DNA of 64,000 bases from Pelobates cultripes (Eukaryota; Chordata; Amphibia; Anura; Pelobatidae): NCBI GenBank assembly GCA_933207985.1, contig OW240915.1, positions 125,063,101 through 125,127,100 on the forward strand. Reading direction: 5' to 3'. Below the pieces are notes generated by a model. The model ran no database searches, was not told the DNA's origin, and saw only the letters and a list, made by a program, of their open reading frames with translations. The stretch's first letter is position 1; the number at the start of each line of letters is the position of its first letter. Made by a program: the position numbers and the translations under genes. Shown here piece after piece: positions 43,357 through 53,934 of this stretch.

Positions 43357-46300
43357 CATGTCCCATGTAAAGTCTGGTTTGTGAATAGATTTCCACACAA
43401 TGGTTTGTATTGGCCCCGAATATATTTGTATAATGTTATCATATCCCCTCTCAGGCAACGTTTTTCTAAACTAAATGGGTTTACATTTGTTTTCCTTTCT
43501 TCATAGCTGATATGTTCCATTCCTTTTATTAATTTTGTAGCCCATGTCTGCACTTTTTCTAGTGCCATAATATCCTTCTTTAGAACAGGTGTCCAAAATT
43601 GCACAGCATATTCAATATGTGGTCTTACCAGTGATTTATAAAGAGGCAAAATGATATTCTCGTCACGAGAATGAATGCCCTTTTTCATGCATGACAATAC
43701 CCTACTGGCCTTGGCCATTGCTGATTGACATTGCACATTGTTGCATAGTTTGTCTATAACAATTCCCAAGTCGTTTTCGTGTGTTATCCCTAATTCGCTT
43801 CCATTAAGGGTATACATTTCTTGTGTATTCTTTACGCCAAAGTGCATAACTTTACATTTTTCAACATTAAATTTCATCTGCCATTTTAGTGCCCAGTCTA
43901 TCTAAATCCCTCTGCAGCAAAGTAATATCTTGCTCACATTGTATTACTTTACAGAGTTTTGTGTCATCTGCAAACACTGAAACATGACTTTCAATGCTGT
44001 CTTCAAGATCATTTATAAAAATGTTAAATAGAAGGGGTCCCAGACCCCTGAGGGACATTACTTGCCACCTCTGCCCAGCTTGAAAATTTATGATTAATGA
44101 CAACTCTTTGTACTCTGTTTTTTAAACCAATGTTCTACCCAAGAACAAGCATTTTCATCTAGACCGATTTCCTTGAGTTTGAACACTAATCTATTGTGTG
44201 GAACTGTATCAAATGCCTTGGCAAAATCCAAATAGATCATATCCACTGTATCACCCTGATCTATACTTCTTACTTCTTCGTAGAACGCAATCAAGTTAGT
44301 TTGACATGACCTGTGCTTCATAAAACCGTGCTGATTTTTGCTGATAACCATGTTCTTCTTGAGGAATTCTTGAATATTATCCGTTAATAACCTCTCAAAT
44401 ATTTTCCCAGCCACAGAAGTTAAGCTCTATAATTTCCAGGCAAGGATTTTGAACCCTTTTTGAATATAGGAACCACATGTGCCTTCCTCCAACCCTGTCC
44501 GGGTAATTAAAATCTCCAATAATTAAAGTGTTACCCAGATTTGCAGTTTTCTCATTTTGCTCAAACAGCTGTTGTTCCTCGTCAATATTAACATGTGATT
44601 TATAACATAGTTGGTTTATAACATATCCCAACCAATAGTTGGATCTCTTCTTTTCCTCATCACAATCCACTTGCTTAAGATTTGGTTTTAACTCATGATT
44701 GACATACAAACATTCCCTACCACCCTTCTTGTTTTCCTATCCTTCCTATTTAAAGTGAAGAGCGCACCCACAAGACTTCAAAATAAGCAAGATAACGTCA
44801 TTTTTTTTTACAGTTGTGCCCTACATACATTCACCATTTCAGTCCCATTACCAACCTTTCCTTAATTTGTCAAGGTAGTTGGACTGAAACATTGATTACA
44901 TGCAAAGGCACGTCTGCCTGAGTGCTTTTTTTTACGTTGGAGTAATAATTTTTAAGTTCTATTTTCTAACTCTGTATCTGCACACTATGCTGGCGCGGCG
45001 CATTATGGGGCTGGTAAATATTTTTTTTCCAGGGCTGCTTTTAATTCCCAGTCCGGCCCTGCCTCCAATCCTCCGGAACACTTCCTGAAAGAAAAGAATC
45101 TTGGAAAGATTAAAAAAAGTTCACTTATTTCTACACTTAGTTCCTTAAGTACTCGTGGATGGATACCGTCACGCTCTGGAGCTTTGTTTATATTAACTTT
45201 CTTTAGTTGCTGCAGCACCTTGTCTTGAGTTAACCAATTACAATTATTCTGCAAGTTTTTAATAGCAATCATTTGCACATCTATTGCCATGGGTTCTTCC
45301 TTAATATATACAGAGGAGAAATAGTTATTTAAAATTCCTGCCTTTTCCTGGTCTTCATTAATGAACACCCCCATTTCAGTTTTTAGTGTACCTAAACTTT
45401 CATTTTTTTTTATTTATTTTTTTAGAATTTATGTACTTAAAAAATGCTTTGGGGTTGGTTTTGCTCTCTTTAGCTATCATTTTTTCATTTTGAAGTTTAG
45501 CAAATCTAATTGCCTTTTTGCACGCATTATTTGCTTCCTTATATCTTTTATAAGATGTATCTGATTTGTCCAATTTAAATGCTTTAAATGCCCTTTTCTT
45601 CTCTCTTGTTTTACTTCTCTACTAAACAACAGTCTTTTTAATCGGTTTCTTTTATATTTATTTCCTCAGTGTTCTTTTCACTAAAGAATTTATGCCAGTC
45701 AATATATTGTAAAACTGCCCTTAACTTATTGAAATTGGACTTTTTAAAATTATATGTTTTAGTATACCCCATGTGCTTTTGTTTTTTTTAGTTTATTTCA
45801 AAGGACACTATATTGTGATCACTATTTCCCAAGTGTTCACCTACTTGAATGTTGGTCAAAAGATCAACGTTGTTTGTTAAAACCATGTCCAGACAAGCGT
45901 CCATTCTAGTTGGTGCTTGTACAAGTTGTGACATGAAGGTGTCATTTAACAAGTTGAAAAACCTAATTCCCTTTGCTGAGCTACTAGTCCCTCTGTCCCA
46001 ATTTATGTCCAGGTAATTAAAATCTCCAATAATTAAAGTGTTACCCAGATTTGCAGTTTTCTCAATTTGCTCAAACAGCTGTTGTTCCTCGTCAATATTA
46101 ACATGTGGTTTATAACATAGTTGGTTTATAACATATCCCAACCAATAGTTGGATCTCTTCTTTTCCTCATCACAATCCACTTGCTTAAGATTTGGCTTTA
46201 ACTCATGTTTGACATACAAACATACCCCACCACCCTTCTTGTTTTCCTATCCTTCCTATATAACATGTACCCATTTAAGTTAACTGCCCAGTCATGTGTC

Positions 46301-46584
46301 TCATCCCACCATGTTTCAGTTATGCCTATTATATCATATTGTTTAGTGTATGCTACTGCCTCTAGTTCCCCTATTTTGTTATTTAGGCTCCTTGCATTAG
46401 TAAGCATACATTTAAAATCATGAGTCACTTGTACTTTTTGTGAATTATCAACATTACATAGCTTCTCTGTTCTGAGCTTGACCCTCCCCCCGTCTCCACC
46501 CCCTTATACTGTGCAAAAGCCCATCTCCTTTCTGTCCTATATCCATTTTGTAGATTGCTATGACCCTCCCCCCCTACTACTACT
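43357..46584 (-). pseudogene. CR1-III: CR1-type LINE, endonuclease plus reverse transcriptase
   Basis: Minus-strand order: endonuclease 'LTNARSLNNKIGELEAV' and 'YDIIGITETWWDE' (46428-46300), 'LIIGDFNYLDINWD' (46050-46000), 'DACLDMVLTNN', and 'GNSDHNIVSFEI' (45800). The linker has 'NINKAPERDGIHPRVLKEL' (45190-45130). The RT has 'KIFERLLTDNI', 'NQHGFMKHRSCQTNL', 'MIYLDFAKAFDTVPHNRL' (44260-44190), 'GPLLFNIFINDL' (44040), 'VFADDTKLCK' (43960), and the tail 'FNVEKCKVMHFGVKN...YKSLVRPHIEYAVQFW' (43877-43700). Order and spacing are those of CR1 ORF2. Frames are broken at several points and the segment 44493-45068 is foreign. It lies inside L1-III ORF1, with which it shares orientation. Confidence 0.9.
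44493..45068 (-). repeat. Insertion in CR1-III carrying a second copy of its endonuclease segment
   Basis: The RT reading (…'cttcctccaa') breaks at 44492 and resumes at 45069 ('tcctccggaacac'). CCTCCAA flanks both sides (44486-44492 and 45062-45068). Positions 44501-44754 repeat 46011-46260 of the same CR1 at about 95% identity in the same orientation. The rest (44755-45061) is unrelated and includes 'ggactgaaacattgatt', also seen near 27506. Confidence 0.8.
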
Positions 46585-47020
46585 CATTTCTTAGGCGCAG
46601 GTTGCTGCGGTGAGCTCTGTCCTCCATATCAGCCAATTTAGCTTCATATTCAGTGATCCTGTCCCATGCTTCCTCTTCTTTAACTGCAAGTCGGTTGTTG
46701 GATTCTGCTTGCACCTCCATATTGGTTTCAAGCTCTGAGGTGCGTGATCCTAGTTTGTGGATGTCCGCCCTTAAGTCTGTGAAAGACTGCTGCAGTGTAT
46801 CTTGCAATTTTGATGCTATGCTGTCAAACATAGCCTGCAAGCCGTCTGCGGTAATTATGAGGCCTGGGGATTCTGGGTTTCCCGCCAGTTCGCCATCGGT
46901 GTCGGCGCCATCTTGGGAGTCCTCTGTCTGCTGGGCTCCTTTTGCTTGCCCCTGTTAGGTGCCGAAGAAATGTAGCTTGTCCTGTTTTTCGGACGCTTTT
47001 TTGCCCTTGTGATGAGACAT
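46585..47020 (-). pseudogene. L1-III ORF1, N-terminal half
   Basis: ATG at 47020 (minus) starts 'MSHHKGKKASEKQDK'; a stop follows after about 20 codons. Further on, 46840-46585 is a coiled-coil stretch ('LQDTLQQSFTDLRADIHKLG', 'TNMEVQAESNNRLAVKEEE') ending 'LADMEDRAHRSNLRLR', the standard entry into the L1 ORF1 RRM ('DRSRRNNLRI' in other copies). The CR1 follows at once. With 42890-43356 this makes the two ends of one ORF1 lacking about 100 middle codons. Confidence 0.85.
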
Positions 47021-47161
47021 GATCAAGGGGGTCTCTCAGTCATCGCTTATCCTGTGATCTGGGTCTTTGTAACCGTGTGAGGGCCTAATCAACGTGGAGC
47101 TAGCCGAGCATGTGACTGCTCGCGTTCAGTTCCAGGCCACACCCCCATTTCTAAACCATTT

Positions 47162-48530
47162 AAAAAAAATTAAAATAAAAAAAAACACAAGTTACATTGT
47201 AACACTGATATCTTTCAGGAATCCCTGAATAACCCTTCACATCTATATATTTTTTTTTAAAGAAGACAACGTAAGGTATTAAACTTGAGGTATTTTGACT
47301 CTTTTAATGCAACCATTCTACCATAAATCTATGCCAAATTTAAACAAAAATAATGGTGATTATTTTTTTTGACACACATAGCAATTTAAGAATACATGTA
47401 CTGAGATCTGACAAAGAACACCCCAATATGTCTTCAGCAACATCTCCTGAGTACAGTGATATCCCCAATGTATAGGTGTGGCGGGTTCTCTGGGGGCTAA
47501 AAGACCTTATTTGGAGGGTGCTCATTACAGTTTTCCAACTTGGAATTTTCACAGCTGGTCATCATGCACCCATGTCCTATTTGGGACATTTTTTTAAGCC
47601 GGCCAATGTTATTTACCCCCATCAAACCATATATTTCTAGAATGTAAACAACCTAGGGTATTTCAAATGGTGATATTTTAACACTTTCAATGCACTAATT
47701 CTATCACCAGTCTTTGTCCAACTTTTGAGTAGTCCTTTTTTGTGTTATTTTTCTCACATTGTACTTTAGGCATGAATTATCAGTTCCTGTTATGTGTAAC
47801 TGACCAAGAACACACCAATATGTGTTCAGCAACACCTCCCATGTACAACAGTTTCCCCAATGTACAGGTTTTATGTTTTTTTGCAAACTTAGTGGTCAAA
47901 TGTAGGGCTTGCCAGATTGGTTTGCTGGGCCTATGTTGCCTTTGAGACAGTATAGCAGCCCAGGAATGAAAATTATCCCTATCATAACATTTGTAAAAGT
48001 AGACAACACACGGTATTCAACATGGGGTATGTCCAGTATTTTGTAGTTGTCAGTCACAAACGCTGGTCAAAGTTAGCTTTTTTGATTTTTTCTTTTTTGA
48101 TTTTTTATTTTTTTCCTTTTTTTTTTTTTTTTACACAAAAACTGCACTTTAACTGGTGATGTCATCGTCGTGATATGTTTTACTGTTGTAAACACTTATA
48201 TTTGTGTTCAGCGAAGTCTCTCGAGTATAACAATACCCCATGTACAGGTTTTATGGTGTTTTGGAAAGTCAATATAGGGCTTGCCCAATTTGGTTTGCCA
48301 GAATGGTTTGCTGGGTCTGTGTTGCCTTTTGAGACCATATGGTAGCACAGGAATGTGAAACAACCCCATCATGGCACACCATTTTCAAATGTAGACAACT
48401 CCGGGTATTCCAAATGGGGTATTTCCAGTCTTTTGTAATAACCAGTGAGCCACAAATGCTTGCCAAAATTTGCGTTTTTGTTTTTTTATTCATGTTTTTT
48501 TCCCAATTTACATTAATATATTTTATATAC
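47162..48530. repeat. Array of about 390-bp units, second block
   Basis: The marker 'cagcaacatctcctgagtaca-tgatatcccca' recurs at 47437, 47828 and 48210 (spacings 391 and 382). It is followed by 'tgtccagtcttttgtagt' and 'gcaggaatg...atc(a)tggca' blocks that also occur near 27370-27450. It is the continuation of the first block, interrupted by L1-III. Confidence 0.7.
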
Positions 48531-49079
48531 ACCCTGTTCCAAATTATTACGCAAATTATATTTTTCTCATTTACCTAAATAATTGATGTAAATAACAGTC
48601 AGCATAATTCTCATGTTATCAACTATTAAGAGTATAATTCCAATTTTATTGAACAAATCTCCTAATGATAACAGTATTTTTAACTGTCGGATTAACTGTC
48701 GGGCTTCACGTGGTGCAACCCGGAAGTAATCGCTCTGGGGGGAGCAATCACCCGGTAACCTCCAGTGGCCCCTGGCAGTGAGGGGTTGTATTACAATGAT
48801 GCCTCAACATTGAGGTATCGTAATACCATTAGAGCTGCTGGAAGCGATCGTGCTCGCTTCCAGAGCTCTAATTACTCCAGGACATATCGGGTACATCCCC
48901 TTAAGGACACATGACATGTGTGACATGTCATGATTCCCTTTTATTCCAGAAGTTTGGTCCTTAAAGGGTTAAGGACCGTTTTTTTGTCAGACGTCCCTGA
49001 TGAGTTCATGGTCGGGAAGGGGTTAAAGGAAGACCAATTACTAGGATCCCCAGCCAGTAACAAGCTCTACAGAAAATCA
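48531..49079. other. Right end of the TTAA-type element; no gene
   Basis: Contains 'caccctgttccaaattattacgcaaat', a GC-rich palindromic block around 48800-48875 ('ctggaagcgatcgtgctcgcttccag'), and 'ttaaggacacatgac...ttccagaagtttggtccttaa', typical of the element's end. No open frame. Confidence 0.5.
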
Positions 49080-49223
49080 TACATACAGGTTAATGGGTGA
49101 GAAGTATGTTGCCATGAATAGTAGCTAGGAAAAGAAAAATACAGTAAGAATACATTTTCCACTTTCCTGGCTAATTATGGCAGCATATGCATCATGGGTA
49201 TACCCAAGCTTAAAAAAGTATGT

Positions 49224-49442
49224 TAAACATTGCAGTTCCAAAGAAATTGCAATGTAAACACTTCCAAAGAAACTGCAATGTTTACATTGCAGCATTAATT
49301 CTGCATCCAGTAGCTGTCTCCCAGACAGCCACTGGAGGCGCTTTCTGGATCCCAACGGACCTTTGTAACTGATGCGAGACGGCATCAGCAAGATTTTTTT
49401 TCCCACAAGAAAAGATTCCTGGCACCTATAATATCCCTTTAA
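49224..49442. mobile_element. TTAA MITE (T2/Kolobok-like), partial
   Basis: The right end 'cctggcacctataatatccctttaa' is the reverse complement of a TTAAAGGGATA-type terminus. The left edge is TTAA near 49224. The interior has repeated 'gaaactgcaatgtttacattgcag' and 'ctgtctcccagacagccactgg' palindromes, as in the copy at 61868. The left terminal sequence is incomplete. Confidence 0.55.
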
Positions 49443-49545
49443 GGAACTGACATCCAAATTGTACCTTATGAACACATTGACCTCTAATTTGCAATGTTTG
49501 ATGAATGTGTTAACTGAAGTCCAAGTGCCAGTAGCAAATGCTGTC

Positions 49546-50811
49546 TGTGGCGAAAGTAACCTTGCCACTGGTTCTTGGAAGGGCCTGCTTGCCAGCCTCT
49601 TGCCCCTGGACTGTGACCCATGTATTAGACCTTGGTATAGGACTGTGGAAAGGTTTTGTTCATGCCTTTTCCCTGTTATGGGGCATATCGAACGGATTGT
49701 ACTTATTCTGTAAGGTTACTGAACAGTTGGACCACCCAGAACAGGAGTGTGCAGCCCATTAACCTCCCTTAAATATGTTTAACCACAATGTTCTAAGTGG
49801 TTAACTGGATGGCCATCGTTCGTATGTGCGAACATGTGGCAGGGCCATTTTAGCCACGAACACATACAGCAGTGTTTGGTTGTCGAGTGCATGGACACTC
49901 AACGACGCGAACACCGCTGGGACTTCCATCTCTTTGTACGTTCGACTGGATTAACTTGAGAAGAGCAGCGATTGGTGGAACCACACTCCTGACACAGACT
50001 AGGAATACATACAAACTGGTTGCATTTGGATTTCTGTTTTATTGTAATATACCGAACTAGACCGACCGCACCCATGATTCTCTGGAAAGGTTTTGGCATT
50101 GGGACCATGCGTGTGGTCGGTCAAACTAAGACTTCCATGGAAATCCTGAACCGATCTGGTTCATTTTTAGATATGTTGGTCTTCCAGATTGCGGCTATGA
50201 GGAGATATGACTGTATTGGGGTTTCCTTGTGTTTTGGGGGTATTTTTAATAAGTTCTAAAAATGTGTGTTTTTGTGTCTAGAGATACTTGAGTTAATACA
50301 GTGCTTGACTCAATTATCTCCCCGGCACAGGGGAGGGATTATCTTGTTTTGTATGGAAGTGTCCTGGACATGAGAGTAGACTACAGTAAAAATATATGCA
50401 CCATTACGTTGGCTCTCAAGTCCAGGGGGGAGTGCCCCTTCATGGGGACCTTCAAATAAGGCCATTTGTGGCTGCCAATAAACTAATTCCTGCTTACCCT
50501 CATCATAGTCTCATCTCATGTGTGGGGGAAAACTGCTTTATCACTCTGGGGATTGCTATATCACTATAGTCCACTGGATTTATAATCACTTGCTCTTTTA
50601 AGAGCATATTGCTACACTCGCTTGGATGAGAGGTCTACACACTGGAAGCTGGATCCTGGTTTTGGGTCCAGGGTGGGTGGAGGATGGCGAGATCGTAGCC
50701 AAGCTGTAATGATGGAAGTGAGGGCTACGGTGCTGATGTCTGGAGTGCTTGATTACTAGTTATCATCAATTGGTGGAGGCACCCGGTCGTGGTGCCAGGT
50801 GGTCTGCCACA
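49546..50811 (+). mobile_element. Solo LTR, family D, copy D2 (1266 bp)
   Basis: Begins TGTGGCGAAAGTAACC and ends GGTCTGCCACA, with a perfect 5-bp target duplication CTGTC at 49541-49545 and 50812-50816. It contains 'gaccaccagaaca'-type blocks, 'gaccgaccgcac...gtgtggtcggtc' (50061-50128), the conserved hairpin (50281-50320), 'caataaac' near 50476 and 'ctcttttaagagc' (50597). It lies inside the DIRS recombinase gene in the opposite orientation. It is the most complete family D copy here. Confidence 0.9.
50281..50320 (+). promoter_or_regulatory. LTR hairpin, copy D2
   Basis: GAGATACTTGAGT (50281-50293) pairs with ACTCAATTATCTC (50308-50320), one mismatch. Confidence 0.6.
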
Positions 50812-51344
50812 CTGTCTAAAGAGACTTTTGCCACAGAAGCCTAACATGCAGACACTGCCCATGTGGAATGAGCTTTGATATCCATAGGTACAGGAGTAGC
50901 TTGGCATTGATATGCTTTAGATATTACCGCTACTACTGCACATTGTCTCCATGTGGAGGCAGAAGTCACTTTGCCTTTGCTATAGCCCCAAGGCAAGACA
51001 AATAGCATAGAAGGCTTACAAAAAGAGCTTGTCCTCTCAATATAGAGGGAGAGAGGTCTTACAACATCCAAGGTATGCCATATCTCCTCAGGAGAGTTTG
51101 GGTAAGGATAAAAAGAAGGCAACACCATTCCCTCATTCAAATGAAATTTCAAAACCACAAACCTTATCCTTTTGTAAAATCTTAAAAGGAGGTTCACAAG
51201 GTACTTGTAGCTCACACATTCTCCTCACCATGGAGATTGCTGTCAACAAAAGAACCTTCTGGGATAATAGTACCATAGAAGTATTAGCAAGTAGGTCAAA
51301 TGATGCATTCGTTAATGCTCGAACACCAATTACCAGTCTGTGTC

Positions 51345-51612
51345 AGGAGTGTGGTTCCACCAATCGCTGCTCTTCTCAAGTTAATCCAGTCGAACGTACA
51401 AAGAGATGGAAGTCCCAGCGGTGTTCGCGTCGTTGAGTGTCCATGCACTCGACAACCAAACACTGCTGTATGTGTTCGTGGCTAAAATGGCCCCTGCCAC
51501 ATGTTCGCACATACGAACGATGGCCATCCAGCTAACCACTTAGAACATTGTGGTTAAACATATTTAAGGGAGGTTAGTGGGCTGCACACTCCTGTTATGG
51601 GTGGTCCAACTG
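51345..51612 (-). repeat. Inverted internal piece of LTR D2 inside the DIRS gene
   Basis: The reverse complement of about 49727-49996 of LTR D2, nearly identical over some 265 bp (from 'ctgacacagact' to 'cagttggaccaccca'). Neither LTR end is included and no 5-bp duplication flanks it. DIRS codons continue on both sides ('FMPAWD' and 'LVIGVRALT'). A CAG/CTG microhomology is at both joints. Confidence 0.85.
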
Positions 51613-52344
51613 GTCCCAGGCTGGCATAAACACTTAGTGGAGGCTGGAGCTTAATACCAGCTTTCACAAATATTATAACCAAAGACTGTAATGCCCATCT
51701 GGTACCTCTCAGGGAAAATAAAGCGCAGAAATATAGACCTTTAGGATACTGTTACTAAGACACTTGTACAAACCTGCTTGCAGAAAACTGAGAACAGAAG
51801 ATAAGGCTGGAGGAACAATCTCAGCCCTCTGTTTTTGGGACCAACCGACAAAGTCCTGCCAAATTCTGTAGTATATGAAGTTGTGAACTTACGGGCTTGT
51901 AATATGGTCTTAATGACAGTCAGTGAAATCCTACTTCACAAGAGCTCGATCTCCTGGTCATCCTCTTTAGAGATCGAGGATCTGGGTGTCTCAAAGGACC
52001 TTGATTTAGTAGGTCTGGATGAACTGACTGCTATCTCAGATGTTCCCGACTCATGCGTCTCACCTTAGGGAACCAAGGCCGACCTGGCCAGAAGGGGACA
52101 ATTGCAATTGCTTCTACTTTGTCCCTCAGGATTTTCTTTAATATTGCATAGGCAAGAGGCATTGGAGGGAAGATATGTGAGCTCAAAGTTCCAACTCTGC
52201 TCAGGGGCTCATGGATTGAAGTGTCTGGAGAAATATGTTAGGACTTGTTTGTTTTGGGAGGTGGCAATCAGGTATATTTGGAACATCCTTTATCTCTGAG
52301 TTAGAGTTTTAAATGCCTCTGGACATAGCTGATATTTGACCTTG

Positions 52345-52785
52345 CCACCCTCAGCGTTACCCCCTCACAATTACCCCCTCAGCATCACCCCCCCTCACTA
52401 TTACCCCTTCACCACCCTCAGCATCACCCCCTCACTATTACACCCTCAGCATCACCCTCCTCACCACCCTCAGCATCACCCCCTCACAATTACCCCCGTA
52501 GCATCACCTCCTTCACTATTACCCATTCACCACCCTCAGCATCACACCCTCACTACTACCCCCTCGCCACCCTCAGCATCACCCCCTCAGTATTACCCCC
52601 TCACTATTACCCCCTCACCACCCTCGGCATCACCCCCTCACTATTACCCCCTCACCACCCTCAGCATCACCCCCTCACTATCACACCCTCAGCATCACCT
52701 CCCCTCACTATCACACCCTCAGCATCACCTCCCCTCACTATCACACCCTCAGCATCACCTCCCTTCACTATCACACTAAGGCCTC
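52345..52785 (+). repeat. Minisatellite, C/T/A-rich
   Basis: Tandem variants of 'ccctcagcatcaccccctcactattac' in roughly 20 modules. The 147-codon open frame across it (Pro/His/Ser/Thr repeats) comes from repeat periodicity and is not a gene. Confidence 0.95.
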
Positions 52786-53382
52786 ATAAATTCTAGAGCC
52801 TCCTCTGCAGAAGGAGCCTCAGAAGAAAAAGAAGACTGTGTCAAATGAAGGAGAAGAAAATGAGATTGGAGCACTTAATTATGGACACCACATCATAAGG
52901 CTTTGGTACCTGGGCCTGGCAGGGAAACTTTGGACCTTCTCATCTCCCCAGGTAAAAAAAGAATATCAGTGTTAATGTGTTCACTTTAATTTACTGAGTG
53001 TCAGGAAACACAGAGGACCGCTGATTGGCTAGAGGGTCAGCTGGCACTTTAAGCCAATCAGTAGCTCCCCATTCATGAAAACTTAAAAAAAAAATTATGA
53101 ATCGGGAACTAGCGATTGGATTAGAGCGTCAGCTGACCACTCTAGCCAATCTGCAGCAGCCATGCCTGACGTCAATCTGCACTTCCTGACACTCAGTTTA
53201 AGAAGCTGAATACCACTGAGTGACCTGGAGATCTGGAGCTGGAGGAAGCCTTTGGGGGTTAACCATTTGAGAGTGGTTTCACCCCTTAAAGGAAAGAGAG
53301 CGCCCAGGGGTCTCCTTGCATCATAGTATTTTCATTTAGTTGAAGTTGTTATGGTGACCAGAATGTTCCTTTAATTTGATTA
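52786..53382. mobile_element. TTAA-type MITE region
   Basis: The right border 'agaatgttcctttaa' (to 53374) is an inverted TTAAAGGAAC terminus. Ten bases on, 53384 starts 'ttaaaggaacactatagtgtcagg', a second copy in direct orientation. Inside, 'ctgagtgtcaggaa' (about 53000) and 'ttcctgacactcag' (about 53184) form a hairpin. The left end is not certain. Positions 52786-52960 show nothing recognisable. Confidence 0.5.
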
Positions 53383-53760
53383 AAGGAACACTATAGTGTC
53401 AGGAATACAAACATATATTCCTGATACCATATATGTAAAAAAGCTATTCACCCTGGCTTTATGTGAAAATGACTATGCACCTTCCCTTTCATGACACTGT
53501 CAAAAATGGGCCAAGCACGGATGTCATTACAACTATGCCCCCCCCTGGAAAAATTCCTGCGGACGCCCATGGACACCTTGACATATGGATTGACACCTGT
53601 CCTCAGAGACCCTGATACACACTGACACAGAGCAGAATAGGGACTGTTCCCCCTACATAGGGTCACTTGGCAGATATGGATTGACACCTATCCTAAGGAC
53701 ACACTGACACAAAGCAGAATAGGGAATATTCACTAAATGCCAAACATTGTAATACAGGGG
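53383..53760. repeat. MITE start and a 55-bp direct duplication
   Basis: After the TTAAAGGAAC start, a block 'atatggattgacacct...cacactgacaca(g/a)agcagaataggga' occurs at about 53583 and 53677. No gene. Confidence 0.6.
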
Positions 53761-53767
53761 AATATTC

Positions 53768-53930
53768 AGTAAACAAGAATACTGTCCTCCCCCCTGGCCC
53801 CCACCCCTGCACGGTGGGTGGGGCCATAAATCTCAATGGGGGGGGGACCTACTGTCCTCCCGCCCGCCCCCACCCGTGAGCAGTGGGTGGGGGCCATAAA
53901 AATAATGAGGGGGGGACCTACTGTATGATG
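53768..53930. repeat. Two-unit minisatellite, about 95 bp
   Basis: 'tactgtcctcc...cccccaccc-tg...gtgggtgggggccataaa...atggggggggacctactgt' is present twice, with G- and C-runs that could form quadruplexes. Confidence 0.8.
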
Positions 53931-53934
53931 TTGT

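Larger units (their letters stand above)
31010..47146 (-). mobile_element. L1-III: full-length LINE-1, stretched to 16.1 kb by later insertions
   Basis: The 3' end on the left is a poly(A) tract (T-run from 31010). The 5' end on the right follows a short leader before the ORF1 ATG at 47020. A 15-bp target duplication, ATTTC(C/T)AAACCATTT, lies at 30995-31009 and 47147-47161 with one difference. ORF1 and ORF2 are both present but cut by a CR1 (43357-46584), a solo LTR (41827-42506), LTR B (34393-39414, which holds a Penelope-like element) and LTR A (33174-34172). Subtracting these leaves about 6.2 kb, a normal L1 length. Confidence 0.9.
24474..49026. mobile_element. Large TTAA-type element that hosts the whole insertion nest
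   Basis: The left end is 'ccccttaaggacggcggacg' (24474); the right end has 'ggtccttaaagggttaaggacc' and 'aaggggttaa' (to 49026). Matching internal sequence is found in three separated blocks: 24474-27568, 30766-31009 and 47162-49026. Each junction is closed by a target duplication (ATATC for the LTR, 15 bp for the L1), so these blocks were once continuous, about 5.1 kb. They carry a roughly 390-bp unit array and no transposase I can recognise. The element class is inferred from TTAA-rich, 'ttaaggacc'-type ends. Confidence 0.55.
49460..52080 (-). pseudogene. DIRS tyrosine recombinase, interrupted
   Basis: DIRS elements integrate circular cDNA with a tyrosine recombinase instead of a DDE integrase. 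Pieces in order on the minus strand: 'YRIWQDFVGWSQKQ' and 'LSFLQAGLYKCLSNSILKVY' (51870-51740), up to 'FMPAWD' (51615). After the inverted LTR piece: 'LVIGVRALTNASFDLLAN', 'TAISMVRRMCELQV' (the first catalytic Arg region, 51330-51220), 'FHLNEGMVLPSFYPYP', and 'KAHSTWAVSAC' (50860). After LTR D2: 'TGTWTSVNTFIKHCKLEV' (49525-49470) with the C-terminal region. The HSTR box reads HSTW, so a catalytic Arg is lost. The exact resumption of protein motifs across both insertions ties the pieces together. Confidence 0.85.
49080..52290 (-). mobile_element. DIRS-type retrotransposon fragment
   Basis: The minus strand carries the end of the RNase H/methylase side ('FPPMPLAYAILKKIL', 'VPFWPGRPWFPK', about 52190-52050) and then the tyrosine recombinase. 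After the recombinase, 49200-49085 has a 'gcagcatatgcatcatggg...ggaaaatgta' region like DIRS 3' ends. The main RT, gag and terminal repeats are absent. Three later insertions are inside: a TTAA MITE, LTR D2 and an inverted LTR piece. Confidence 0.8.

Noticed and set aside
48531..48570. 'ccctgttccaaattattacgc' as a transposon terminus
   Set aside because: It resembles a common vertebrate repeat start, but I found no partner end or target duplication within reach.
52336..52779. 147-codon Pro/His/Ser-rich frame
   Set aside because: It is the translation of a minisatellite whose period is close to a multiple of three.
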